A stretch of 64,000 nt of DNA from Nitzschia sp. DOCU1 (taxonomy: Eukaryota; Bacillariophyta; Bacillariophyceae; Bacillariales; Bacillariaceae). A model generated the notes under the pieces. That model was given only the letters and a program-made list of their open reading frames with translations, had not been told where the DNA came from and made no database searches. The first letter of the stretch is position 1; every line of letters begins with the position of its first letter. A program made the position numbers and the translations under genes. Shown here in pieces: positions 48,593 through 60,680 of this stretch. The DNA is taken from the NCBI GenBank assembly GCA_951394045.1, contig OX595998.1, positions 1,364,001-1,428,000 on the forward strand, written 5' to 3'.

Positions 48593-51500
48593 TTACTTCA
48601 ATGTCCAGCCAACAGACGGAATGTCATAGTATTCCGCGATGTGGCGTGGAACAAATGCATTCGGCTTATCCATGCCACGCTCCAGACACTGAACAAGTTC
48701 GACGGCGCACTTCCCGTTGGTCACAAGACTGCTTCCAAAGTCGACAGAAGCACGGCGGATCAAGTATCCCGATGTAATTTCGTCCTTTCTAATCGTTCCG
48801 TCACTGATGTTGATTACGAGATCAACATTACCTGCCTTGATTTCGTACAGAGCTGTGCCCTTACCATCGTCAGCTTCATCCACAGGCTTTTGCACAACAA
48901 TCAGATCAAGGTTGAGGTTGTCCTTGTAATACTGCGCCGTGCCGGGTGTGCCATAGAGCTTGTATCCCAGTTTCGACAACGCAAGCACGGACTCAGAGAA
49001 CTCGTAGCGATTCTCAGTGGTGGCGATGGAAACCAGGACGGACCTATTCTTGGTGGGCAGCTTGAAAGTGGAGGCCAACAAGGCTTTCAGAAAGGCCTCG
49101 TTTTGATCCTGGCCAAAGCAGGCAACTTCGCCGGTAGACGCCATTTCGACTCCTAGGGTAGGATCCGCCCCTCGAAGGCGAGTAAAGGAGAACATCGGGG
49201 CCTATTGAACAGAGTGTGAGACTTCAAAAGGAACAAAACGGCCAGCCAAATGGAAAACATGTGCACTCAACGTACCTTGACACAGACGTAGTCGATGTCC
49301 AAAAGCGAAATCTTATACGGCTTCACATCCAAGCCGGTCATGGCTTGCGTTGCAAGGGAGATGAAATTGTGGTTCAAGGTCTTGCTCACAAATGGGAAAG
49401 TTCGACTAGCTCGCAAGTTGCACTCGATCACCTGTACTTCGTTCCCTTTGGCCATAAATTGAATATTGAAAGGACCGGTGATGCGGAGAGCCTTTGCAAT
49501 AAAGGATGCGTAGCGCTTCACTTGCTTGATTGTCTTCACATACAACTTCTGGGCAGGAAGGACGACAGTAGCGTCACCACTATGGACACCAGCATTCTCC
49601 AAATGCTCTCCAATAGCATAGTTCAAGATGTCGCCCTTGTTGGCGACTCCATCGAACTCGATCTCTTTTGCATCTTCAATGAACTTGGTTACAACTACCG
49701 GTTTGTCGCCAGAAACATCAGCGGCAAGACCCAGGAAGTTCGTCAGTTGCGACTCGTCCGCAGCCACTCGCATGGCGGCCCCCGAAAGTACGAAGCTCGG
49801 GCGCACCAATACGGGAAAGCCAACCTTATTTGAGAACGCGACCGCCTCCTCGGTGGATGACAACACAGACCATTCCGGTTGCTTGATGCCCATGTTGTCT
49901 AACATTTTCGAAAATTGCTGCCGATCTTCCGCCCGCTCGATATCACAAGCGTCCGTCCCGAGAATGTTTGCGCCGCTACTGTGCAAGGCGCTCGCCAAGT
50001 TGTTGGGGATCTGTCCACCAACAGAGACGACAATGCCACTGGGATGTTCTCGTTCATAGATATCCATCACGCGCTCCAGACTGAGCTCCTCGAAATACAA
50101 TCGTTCCGACTCATCGTAATCAGTACTGACGGTCTCGGGGTTGTAATTGATGATGATACTCTTGAAACCATCACGGCGAAGCTGTCGAATACAAGACACA
50201 GCGCACCAGTCGAATTCCACACTAGAACCAATACAGTAGGCCCCACATCCAAGGACAATTACACCACGTTCCTTGGCAGTTCTTAGGACTTCAATGCCTT
50301 GATTAGTGGACAATGCACGGGCACGCTTCTGGAACGTGGGAGTGTCCAAAGTACTGGAAGTCCTGTTCAAGAGCTTCGACCTGTAAACCGGCGTAAGGTC
50401 GATGTCGTCCTCATGGCCAGAAACATCGTCGGTGTATCCAGCATATGTCATGTATAAGTAGTTGGTCTGCGCTGGGAACTCAGCGGCCAACGTGTCAATC
50501 TGCTTGACCACGGGGATGATACCATATTTCTTGCGCGTTTCCCTGATCTGCGTTTCTCCGGAAAGATCGGAGGGAAGGCCCACGTAACGAGCAATCTGAT
50601 ATTAAATTATTGTGAGAAAAGAAAACAGCCTCAGCAAGATTCGAAGAGTAAACCGAAAATGACTCACCTGACGGTCGCTAAAACCGGCAGTTTTCAAGAC
50701 TCTGAGGCGCTCATGAGGGTTGTTCTCAATAAGCTTCGACAAACTTCCAGCGTCCTTGCAAGCCTTTCGCATCATTGCGATGTTCTTAAGCTTGCTCAAG
50801 AACCATCGGTCAATTTTGGTGAGCTCAAACACCTTGTCGACCGACCAGCCCCGTTCTAACGCAAGCTGGACAGCAAAAAGGCGGCGATCCGTTGGGATCC
50901 GAAGGCTTTCCTCAAGGTCATCATCATCGTCAATGATCTTCGAGTCTTCACCTTCTAGTCCGTCAAGAGCGGGATTGACCATGCGACAAGCCTTCTGGAT
51001 CACTTCTTCAAAGGTTCGGCCGATCGACATCACTTCACCAACACTTAACATCGACGATCCCAACTTATTGCTTACTCGATTGAACTTTTTAAGATCCCAT
51101 CGTGGCATCTTCAGAACACAATAATCCAAACTTGGTTCGAAGCAAGCTGTCGTGGTCTTCGTGATGGAGTTTTGAATCGACACCAAATTCTTTCCGAGGG
51201 AGAGCTTGGTGGCGACATAAGCCAACGGATAGCCAGTAGCCTTGGACGCCAGAGCGGACGAACGAGACAGGCGAGCGTTCACTTCAATGATACAATATCG
51301 TTCACTGTCAGGGTGCAGTGCATATTGGATGTTGCATTCACCAACGATGCCCAAGTGGCGGACAACCTTGAGAGCAGTTCGCCGCAGCATGAAGTATTCA
51401 CGGTTAGTCAGAGTCTGGGAAGGAGCAACAACGATTGAATCTCCAGTGTGAATTCCAAGGGGATCAAAGTTCTCCATATTACAGACAGTGATGCAGTTGT

Positions 51501-53701
51501 CGCTGGAATCACGGACAACTTCATACTCGAGCTCTTTCCATCCTCGCAAGTCCTGGTCGATCAGAATTTGGTTTGACGTAGTAAAAGCCTTAGCTGCCAT
51601 CTCCTTTAGTTCCTCGTCATCTGCCGCAAAACCAGAACCCAATCCTCCCAGGGCGTAGGCGGCACGAATTAGGACGGGATATCCAATCTTGTTAGCGGCT
51701 TCCACCGCTTCGTCAATGCTAGTAGCGCTGTACGACAATGCGATCGTTTCGCCAATTTCCTTCAACTTCTCGCTGAAAATCTCGCGATCCTCGGTAGCTT
51801 CAATAACCGGAATCTGAGTTCCGAGGACCTGAACGCCTGCTTTTTGGAGGTCACCGCGGCGCCAGAGCTCAACACCAACATTCAAGGCTGTCTGCCCTCC
51901 CATGCTTACGATGATACCATCTGGCTTCTCCCTGTGGATAATGTCCATAACGATCTCAGGACGGATTGGTAAAAAGTAGACGCGGTCGGCGCCACGTGTA
52001 GTCTCGTCCTTTTCCTGCGAGGTTTGGACGGTAGCAATGTTGGGGTTGATCAGAATCACTTCAATGTTTTCCTCTTTCAACGCCTTGATGCATTGACTTC
52101 CAGAATAGTCGAATTCCCCAGCTTGCCCAATAGAAAGACCACCACTTCCCACTACAAGAACCTTTTTGTATGTCTTGCGTTGGTAGCTCAGACCATCCTG
52201 CAACACAACGGGCTGCGTCTCACCACGAGTCTCGCCGACGAACTTTTCAAAGAGAAAAGCGGTATCAAATGGACCTCCACTGGCTTCAGGATGGAATTGA
52301 ACGCTGAAGAAAGGTTTGGTGGTATGAATGATACCCTCATTGGTCAAGTCATTGGCGTTGATAAAGAGCGGCTTCCATAGGGGCGGTAACGAATCGGAAT
52401 CGACAGCAAAGCCGTGGTTTTGGGGAGTAATGTAACAACGTCCCGTCCTCAAGTCCACACAAGGCTGGTTCATACCACGATTACCATACTTGAGTTTGTA
52501 GGTCTTCGCCCCGGCAGCTAAAGCGAGGAGCTGACTTCCCAAACAGATACCAAAGATGGGTCGAGGCGGTGATAGTTCCAACGCGTACTGAATCGACGCA
52601 ATAGTTTCCGCGCACATCGTAGGGTCACCCGGCCCGTTCGAAAGAAAAAGGCCTTCCCACTCAATCTTTTCAGGGTTTTCCTTGAGATTGTAGTTGAAAG
52701 GAACAACCGTCAATTGAACCTTGTGGGTATCAACGAGGTAGCGGATAATGTTGTACTTCATTCCGCAGTCGTAGGCAATAATGTTTGGACATTGACCCTT
52801 TCCGTAGACGACGATCTCTTTGGTAGAAACTTCCGCCACCAGGTTACGCTTATTCGGGTCCTCAAACATGTCTTCAGATGCAGGGCGCCCAAAAAGATCG
52901 TCATTGCCAGTGTTCTGTAGAATTGAAACACAAAATTTGAATCAGGACCAAAGACGGTGTATGTGAGGTGACGAACTGCCACAGAATCAACCCAGACGGC
53001 ACACTTCACAGCCAATATCCCAACTTACAATTTCCAATCGCCCCACAATCGTTCCATGCTCTCGCAAAGTTTTGGTCAGCTGCCGAGTATCGACGCCGTA
53101 AACAGCTGGAATGTTGTATTGCTTGAGCCACTCCGCCAGCGACTTTTGCGCAGCCCAGTGAGAATGCTCCCAGGAATAACTCGAGACCACAAGACCTGCG
53201 ATATGAATCTCCTTGCTCTCGAAGTAAAGAGGCAATCCATGCTCGTCTTGAATCGTTTCATCAGGGACGCCGTAATTCCCAATCAAAGGATACGTCAGAA
53301 CAAGAATCTGACCACGGTAACTAGGATCTGTCAAGGCCTCAGGGTATCCCACCATACCCGTGTTAAAGACCACTTCCCCAGAGACAGATCGGGCCGCTCC
53401 AAAGTTCTTGGCAGGGATGGGTGAGGACCCATCGGCCAGATACAGCAAGGCATCTTCCCCCTGTCAAAATTTAAAAAAATGATGGGTGTCAGATTCTCGG
53501 AAAGTCGGATACGAAAATCAGAAATTCCATCAGGAGGTGAATTCCCCTCGCGAATGCGCGACACCGAAGGAATCTCGAATAGCTCGTGACTGAAACGCGA
53601 CCTAATCATGAAAATCGCAACCGAACCACCAATGATCATTGATGTGATGGGCGTACCTTGTTGTCCAAGCAAGAGAGCATGTCACCACTTTCACCTGACA
53701 T
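48593..53701 (-). CDS. Glutamine-dependent carbamoyl-phosphate synthase (fused small and large subunits)
   Basis: Makes carbamoyl phosphate from glutamine, bicarbonate and ATP. Five exons on the minus strand, all joined in phase 0: 53701-53657, 53460-53029, 52914-50668, 50595-49276 and 49201-48593, giving 1550 residues. The N-terminal small-subunit part has [20 protein letters not shown] and the amidotransferase triad region, with the nucleophile Cys in FGICLGSQ (near residue 283) and the His in [10 protein letters not shown]. The two ATP-grasp halves start near [20 protein letters not shown], and the C-terminal MGS-type regulatory domain is in exon 5. There is no fused dihydroorotase or aspartate carbamoyltransferase. 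The start [15 protein letters not shown] shows no mitochondrial presequence, so a cytosolic pyrimidine-route enzyme is likelier than the urea-cycle one. Confidence 0.93.
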
Positions 53702-54396
53702 TTTCTTCGTCGGAGCAATTCGTCTGTTTGATTCTATCAAGCAAGAGCAAAGTGGTTGAGTTCCAAGGGCTGATAATACGATGAAGACAAACAAAGTCCA
53801 TGGAAGATGGCCCATACCTTGCCTTTTGTGTTCTGTCGGCGGGAAAGTGATTGGTAGTGGAAGCAGCTCGGTCGGTGTGCTTGGTGGCTGTCACTCGTGT
53901 CGCGAGCGCGATCGAGCCCGCGGGCGCGAAACGCTCTCGTCTGCTCACTGCCACCGACTGCTTCGTTTTTTTGGCGCGACGCTGGAAATGATGACGTTTC
54001 GGCTCAGCGGGGCATATATATTGCGTTTCTCCTCTGAAATTTCAAACCATCTACACCACGGGGTTTCGAGATTCATCTCCCGTAATAAAATCTTCCGATA
54101 TTTGTAGCGGAAGTTCGCATTGCACACGGTGTTGGGGGTAGTTGTAGGCCTATCTAGTATTAGTATCAGCCTTTGCGAGAGAAGCAGCAAATAATACAAG
54201 TAGGAGCAACTCTTCTTGCAGCTCCAAGCCAGAATGTGAACTTTCTACTAGCAACAGATTAACACATATATTGCAGTTGCTGCCTATATATGAGTGGGTC
54301 CATTCCCAATACGTCGAGCCTCAAACGCAATCATCGCTGGCGAGGCCCAATGTGGCTGCATCATCACATATATTTCCCAGTTAGCACCATGGTCTT
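53702..54396. other. Upstream region of the carbamoyl-phosphate synthase gene
   Basis: 695 bp between two minus-strand genes. It contains GCATATATATTGCG near 54008 and an ATGATGACGTTTCG segment next to it, which resemble a TATA-like element and a cAMP/CO2-response-type core (TGACGT). Both are only candidate promoter parts. Confidence 0.35.
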
Positions 54397-55688
54397 CTAG
54401 CGTTTCAATGTCCGCATCAGTTCCAATGCCAAGATCGCTGTCACGACTCCCGCTGTGTACCAATGCAATCGATTGGCTGTTATTGTCTCCAGCTCCGCCA
54501 AGGCTTGCAAACGATTCTCGGCACCGGGCGCATGAAATTGTTCGTACAGACGCATCAAATTTCGTTCCAGCATTGCCACCGTGACTTTTCCAACCATGGG
54601 AACATAGACGACTCCTGGAATTTTGAGTAAAGACTCCTCGTCCACATTTTTAAACGACGCGACATTCACCACAGTCGAGTTTGGTTGAATCCATTCTGTC
54701 GGCAAGCGATACGCTTTGGTTGGAACTCCAGTTACCACCACAGATGACTAGAGTATAGATAAAGTTGACTGTTAGCTAGTTGCCGGTATTCGAATCGCCA
54801 GAATATACTCAGGCATACAAGTCCCCATGTTTCTTACCTGTCGAACACACGATTCCGGAGTGGCGTCCGGGCATGGGTGCAGTCTCCCCCCGCTGAACTT
54901 GTAAATGCTGTTGATATCCACCGAGTACACTTCGGCACCATCATTTGCCAACATGGCCGCCAATGGACGCCCAACAATTTCACTTCGGTTGATGACGGTG
55001 ATAATCTTTCCCTCCAATTTACGGCCAACTGGCTTTTCTGGGTCGTAGCATCCCGGGCAATGCTCCAAAATCTTGACTACGCTCAACGATGTACAAGGCA
55101 ATAGACATTTTTTACTGTTCCTTGGGTAATCCAAGAATCGAACGTTGCGGTAGAGGTTGCTGCGGTAGGTGAAGCAGAGTCCTTCGACGTCACATTTGTG
55201 TGAAACGGAATCTCGGAGGTAGTCATCTTGCGACGCGCCGCTGAACGATTCTTGTTGCCCGAAAATGGGATAGTAGACGATAATTCCATGAACGCGAGGA
55301 TCCTCATTGGCATCCATCAAAGCAGCCTCCACGTCGATTGGATCTTCGACCGTTCGCAACTCGTATCGTAGGCCGTCGCTTTGACATGCTTTTCCCGTCC
55401 ATTCCGCGTACTGTCGAGCGGCTGGATCTTTGTTCGCCAACAGTCCAACCAAAAGCGGGGGTTCTACAAAATAGAGATTTATAGGAACGCATTTCATTCA
55501 TCAGTTTCCCATGATCACCAATGTAACGCCATCCCATGCGAAGCAGACGACGTACCCAATCCCATGTTTTTCATTTCTTCGACCTTTGCCTTCACTTCAT
55601 CGCGAAACGGTTGGGCGACCACGGCCGCATTCACCTTGACTCCTTTCGAAGGATCTGCCACGATGACTGGTTTGGAAGCTTCCGACAT
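54397..55688 (-). CDS. NAD-dependent methylenetetrahydrofolate dehydrogenase (MTD1-type) with hydrophobic C-terminus
   Basis: Three exons on the minus strand, 55688-55556, 55463-54838 and 54747-54397 (introns 92 and 90 nt), give 369 residues. Landmarks match yeast Mtd1: PPLLVGLLANKDPAA, YAEWTGKACQSDGLRYELR, VHGIIVYYPIFG, KCDVEGL, NRSEIVGRPLAAMLANDGAEVYS (split here as NRSEIVGRPLAAMLANDG and AEVYSVDINS) and PMVGKVTVAMLERN. The enzyme oxidises 5,10-methylene-THF in one-carbon metabolism. It is monofunctional, unlike the bacterial FolD type. After the usual end there are about 45 extra residues finishing in LHWYTAGVVTAILALELM and TLKR, which looks like a C-terminal membrane anchor. The start is the ATG before SEASKPVIVADP; a longer frame upstream is open but not protein-like. 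Confidence 0.9.
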
Positions 55689-56347
55689 GTCGATGAGGCG
55701 AAGTTTGCTATGTAGTAACTGCAGATTTGCGATTGATCCGTCAAAGGATAGCCGCCGATGAAGATTCGAATGTGTTTGTGGAGGACAAGGCGAAATTCTC
55801 GACGAAGGAAGATTTTTTGATGGGTGGCGATCGCGGTCCTCGCACAGACTTTGGTCCACTTTTGGTCGAAAAGTCGAACACGAAATTCCGGATTCCTTTG
55901 ATTCATCCACTATGGAAGCTACAGTAGTCGAAGTATCGCACGATACTAAAATCCGATCGATCGCACTAAGGTGCTGCCTGCCTCAGCTATTTAGAAGGGG
56001 GCAACACTTTCAGCCCACCTACGGTCACTAGCTAGCAGAGATCCTGCTTCTTGGATGTCGCGACAGAAGCGTTGATCACCAGACCGCTATGCCTGTTCTT
56101 GACTGCATATCCATTGCCAATCGTTCGAAGTATAAAGGGCGATGTTGAGAGTAAATCCGCCTACAACAAATTGTGGTTATGTCACTTGCCAATTCTAGCA
56201 ACCGTGTCATTGTGTGCCAACGTACATGGGGCCGAAAAGACGATTGCACTGCGGCACGGAGTAAAAACATAGAGTCTAATATAAGTCTGCATTGCGGCGT
56301 ACCACTACCACTGCCGAGAGCTTTGGATTCCAGCTTAAGCATTGGGC
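55689..56347. other. Intergenic, 659 bp
   Basis: Lies between two minus-strand genes. Short frames only; it should contain the MTD1-type gene promoter and the 3' end of the TPR gene. Nothing specific is recognised. Confidence 0.5.
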
Positions 56348-58408
56348 CTACATATTCGCCGAGCTACTCCGATTCGCAGCGATGATGGAGTTAGAAGGGC
56401 GTCGTTCGGTACCATCAAACGACGTTCGGAGAGCCCTTTCAAAGTCACCCAACTTGAAATGAATACGGCCTTGAGCTTTCTTAGTTTCCCGAATTTGGTT
56501 CGAGACTTCTCGTTGCAAATTTGCGTGGTTTGTGCACATACGATGAGTTTCCTGATTACAACGCGTGCATTTCGTAATCGCATAGTGACACTCTTGCAGA
56601 ACTGCGAGCTCGATCTGAAGTGCTTTGTGGAGCTTCATCAAAGCCATCTTGTGCTCACCGAGGCCTTCGTCGTACAATCTTGCGAGCTCATGCAACACAC
56701 GGCTTACACTCATATGTTGTTGTCCCAGCTCCTGTTCGGTGATTTCCATCTCCCGCGAAAAATAGGAAATCGCAAGCCGAACATGTTTGAGGCGGACGCA
56801 CAGCCGTCCAAGGGTGTAGAGGAGCTTTGCCTTCTCTGCTGGATTCACTACTTCCTCCAGCGCGCTTTGATATACTTCTAGAGACTCTTCCATGCGCCCA
56901 AGCCGGCAGAACACATCACCCTTCGTCTGCAAAAGCTGAAGACGAATAGAGGGTTCAGCAGAGTCCAGCGAATCTGCAGCTGCCTCCAACAGCTCCAGAG
57001 CTCGGTCCAGCTGCTGGGAAACAATATGAATGTGCGCCATTCGGCAATAAAGTGAAGCGTGCTTTTCGATTGGAGCGCATTTCAATAGTTCTTGATAGGC
57101 CTCAAGTGCCAGAGCGGTCTGTCCTTGCGAGTTGTACTCCGAAGCAAGGAGTTGAAGGACTTGTCTGTACATCTCCATGTCGCGCTTATTAGCATCCACA
57201 AGTTGCAAATACTTGACGGTGGCCTGTAGATGTTGCAGGGCCTCCCCTTGCCGGTTGCTATCCAGCTTCTGGCTGGCAATCTGGAAATGGATGGTGGCAA
57301 ACTGCTCTGGCTTGGGTTTTTGGCATCCTGCGTCTTCGGCCAGGCGTTCGGCAACAAGAATAGCCAACTCCCACGCTTCTGCTTCCACCAAGAGATCCAT
57401 CAGGGCAAGGGAACAGCTCCACCATATCGGCTTGACCAAGGCTGGCTTGATACGATGAATATATCGCTCAGCCGCCTGACGATGGTGGGTCGCTCCTTTA
57501 TCAGTGGTCTCACCGTCGTCATCATCGTGATGCTGACGCTGAGAAGCTTGTAAATGAAGATCCACAAGAATGCACAAAATCTCCGTCTTGTTAGCCAGTG
57601 TGTCTTGATTCTCCTCGGCAAGAGCGAGACATTCCACCCACTGGGAAATGGCTTCCTCTACCTGTCCACCCTTATGGAGGTCATCTGCACGGCGCTGTAA
57701 ACGCTCCTGCACTTCCTTGTACTCCTCTCCTTCCATTAACGCGTCTTCTCCAAATTCGAGATCTACAGAGTCGCGGCTGCCGCGGCGTCTAGCAGGAATT
57801 GGTAGGAGGGGGCCATCTCCACTAAACCGTCTCAAAACACCGCGTATGCCTCCTCCCTTTGGTGAAGTAGAACGCCCCATGCTTGGGGATTTCGATTTTC
57901 TAGACGGCATTTCTCCATTGTCCATAGTCGCCCGGCGAGAACGAGGAGGGGCGGGAGTGTTGCCTTCTCCAGGCTCCTGCTCATCATCAGTTAACCTGCT
58001 CACTGTGGAACCTTCTCCGGATAGATGAGTCTGAGACTTTCTTCGAGAAGTACTGGCCAAGAAACGCTGAAGCAACGACCCGCGGTTGCTGTTGGACTTC
58101 ACCGGGGACAGTAAAGTACCACTGTGCGTTCGCCTTGCAGACAAAATGGTGTCGTCGGGTTCTTCAGGGTCGCCCTCTTCGCCCGGTATACGCGATAACG
58201 TGTTATCGATCGTGTGAGCTCTCCTTTGTCTTCGACGCCTGTTCACTCTGCTTCCATCTTCATCGCCCCCAAGAAATCGAGTCGAGACGGACTTGGGGGT
58301 ATTAATAATTAAATTACGCCAGCGCTTCTGCGGCGACTGGGGTTGCACCGAGACTGGCGATGGCGGCATAACATCCATGTTGTGATCGGGGGCACCGTCG
58401 TGAACCAT
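56348..58408 (-). CDS. Tetratricopeptide-repeat protein
   Basis: 686 residues, one exon, from ATG. The first 230 residues are Ser/Pro/Arg-rich and probably disordered, with many SP and RRxS sites (RRATMDNGEMPSRKSKSP, then STSPKGGG). From about residue 235 to 600 there are TPR-type helical pairs such as AISQWVECLALAEEN, ALEAYQELLKCAP, SLYCRMAHIHIVSQQLD and YTLGRLCVRLKHVRLAI. The arrangement recalls kinesin-light-chain-like or scaffold TPR proteins, which bind other proteins; the partner is unknown. The C-terminal 70 residues contain CTRCNQETHRMC, a short Cys/His group that could bind zinc. Confidence 0.82.
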   Translation of the reverse strand: MVHDGAPDHNMDVMPPSPVSVQPQSPQKRWRNLIINTPKSVSTRFLGGDEDGSRVNRRRRQRRAHTIDNTLSRIPGEEGDPEEPDDTILSARRTHSGTLLSPVKSNSNRGSLLQRFLASTSRRKSQTHLSGEGSTVSRLTDDEQEPGEGNTPAPPRSRRATMDNGEMPSRKSKSPSMGRSTSPKGGGIRGVLRRFSGDGPLLPIPARRRGSRDSVDLEFGEDALMEGEEYKEVQERLQRRADDLHKGGQVEEAISQWVECLALAEENQDTLANKTEILCILVDLHLQASQRQHHDDDDGETTDKGATHHRQAAERYIHRIKPALVKPIWWSCSLALMDLLVEAEAWELAILVAERLAEDAGCQKPKPEQFATIHFQIASQKLDSNRQGEALQHLQATVKYLQLVDANKRDMEMYRQVLQLLASEYNSQGQTALALEAYQELLKCAPIEKHASLYCRMAHIHIVSQQLDRALELLEAAADSLDSAEPSIRLQLLQTKGDVFCRLGRMEESLEVYQSALEEVVNPAEKAKLLYTLGRLCVRLKHVRLAISYFSREMEITEQELGQQHMSVSRVLHELARLYDEGLGEHKMALMKLHKALQIELAVLQECHYAITKCTRCNQETHRMCTNHANLQREVSNQIRETKKAQGRIHFKLGDFERALRTSFDGTERRPSNSIIAANRSSSANM

Positions 58409-60680
58409 GCTTCCGCTTTTGTTATTTCCTTCAATGCTTCAGAGACCCCCTCAATAGCCGCGAGTGACAAGAATGGATCGACCCCACGCTGCTTCCGAGC
58501 TGTTTCAAAAGTGGAGCGACGTTCGATCCCGTCTTTACTGACTTTGACTCAACGGACTTGAGTTTCCACGAAAGAATTGGATGGACGTGTGTGGATGGAA
58601 TTAACAACCTAAATCGAATCGAATCTCGACAATCAGACCCCAGTTGGTAACTTTGGCTAATAAAGATGTTCAATGTCGATGTAGTTGTTTGCAGTGGGTG
58701 ACTCTCTTCCCGATAGTCACAATAACGTGAGGTGTATGAGAGACTGCCTCCGATTTCGTAAGAGCTGCCGTGGTGCGTTGCTCTCGTCCTTTTCTCCGCA
58801 AGCATGCGCCGGCTGGTGGTGGGTTCATAGGAGGGAGGCGGGGGCGAAGCTCTCCCGGCGGGAGCTCTCTATTGCGCAAAATATTCTGTGTTCTATCTTA
58901 CCATTGGCGTCCGTTCGTTCGACAGCCAGCCGAGCTCGTTCCAGAAAAAGCCCCGATGTTCTTTTCGCCACCTCGCTTCATGCTGTCTTCGTACACCGAT
59001 CTGTAAAATCATACGATTGGGCCTAAGAATTCCTCAATGACCCGACTTGTACCGCCGACATGACGTTTAAACTTTACTGCGAGTTCTGTGAATCAGACAA
59101 CCAATTCAGAGTCGTACCCAGTACATTTATCTGCGTGTACGAACTGATTATTGGTCGTTCTCTGTTGCGGAACGGTCCCCATTAAAATCAAATGACCTCA
59201 CGACTAGATATTTACCTTCGAAATGTCCATTGATACTGTGCACCATTTAAGGAGAGAATTGGAAATCGCCCGTGCAGTCGCCTTCCAAGTTTAGGTACAC
59301 CATGAATATAGGTACTATCGGTATGTAAATACAGCAGTGTGAATAAAAGCTACCGGTAGTCGAACTATTCGACAGTTTTTAGGGCAGCAGCAGCAGAGCA
59401 GGCCAGACGAAGGAAAAGACGCATCATGGCAACTATGATACTACCGGTATTTCCCGAGCAAAACCTGGAACCCGCAGTACATCTTTCTCCCTCAAAATGA
59501 ACGGCGATCTGTAGTTCGGCAAGACACTACTGAGAGTCGGCAGGCAGCAATAAAACTATGCTAATGTAATAAAATAGTACGTTAGCCCCAATCAACCTTC
59601 GGCTTCCATTTTTTCAAATGGTATCACTATTTCCTTCGTCTGCCGGCATCCATAGTATCGTATCGTAAGTGGGCCATCCGCAACCTCTTGGAGCGCAGGT
59701 GGGCGAGCATGCCTACGAGTAACGGACGATCCATAGTGGCGGGTCGAGTCAGTTGAGACTACCGTAGTTAGGTAATATTCCATATTCTCATGCAAGCGGA
59801 TTCCCCAGTCCGACTTTGCATCTCAGTTGTACTTCATGGAGCCATAGTTCATCAGTGCCCCCTCCAGACGTACGGGACCCTCGGCACTATTTCGACATAA
59901 TGATTGCTCGCGCATCAACATCTACCAGGTACATATATTGCAACTGTTGCGAACACAGAATTGTCCGAAAAAGCTCCTGCTGTTCAAAGCTCGATTATTG
60001 GAAAGTTATCCATCAGCGAGTTAAAGATCCGTTTACTTAAGAGAAAGGGAGTGTCAGGATTTAATTACCATATAATTAGAAAATTTTCGCCCTTAATATC
60101 GAGTGCGAAGCCGGTTCTCGCCAGATTTTCGACCGCGTTCAACATATTATTGGGAGAAGCGCTGGGGAGTGCCGAAGGGCGCATACGAACCCGGTTTAAG
60201 TACTTAACAACATTTTTTGTCATACACTTCACTCAAACTTGGTAGGCATAAGTACCTTTTCTCACTGGATGTTACCGGTTAATTTTCGCCAACTTTTGCG
60301 TAGGAAGGTCAAGATGGTCGTATCTACCCAAATGTGAGAGGGTTTCAGTGCAACGGCTGTGAGACTGTGTGAGCTTTATGATATTGCCTGTCGGTACGAA
60401 ATAAAATTACAACGCGAAAGGAGGGCGTCGCTATGTCATTTGCGCTGAGCTCATTCCTGAATACTACCGGTACTCAGCGGTTCGAAACCAATCTACGGTA
60501 TTTTACCGCACCTGTCGCTTATCAAAACAGGATTTCGGTCTTCGCTAATCAGTAAGAAGGAACTGAAAAGACGAGGGAACAAGAGAAAGCAAATCCTCGA
60601 AACAAGCTGGTGTATACAAGGTAGAAGTGCGATCAACTCCAAGAGAATCAACGTTCGGATTCAAGCCTGACAAACGGCAA
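58409..60680. other. 2.3 kb divergent intergenic region
   Basis: Separates the TPR gene (minus) and the Cys-domain gene (plus). No protein or RNA gene is recognised. It contains three exact TACCGGTA palindromes (59351-59358, 59442-59449, 60465-60472) and close variants near 59311 and 60272, which may be regulatory. The plus-strand frame of the next gene is open upstream to a GTG at 60627 but the first ATG is 60681. Confidence 0.5.
59351..60472. promoter_or_regulatory. Cluster of TACCGGTA palindromes
   Basis: Three perfect 8-bp copies within 1.1 kb, two of them in the longer form ACTACCGGTA. By chance one would expect an exact copy only about once per 65 kb of random sequence. They may be binding sites of a dimeric regulator of either flanking gene. 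Confidence 0.35.
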
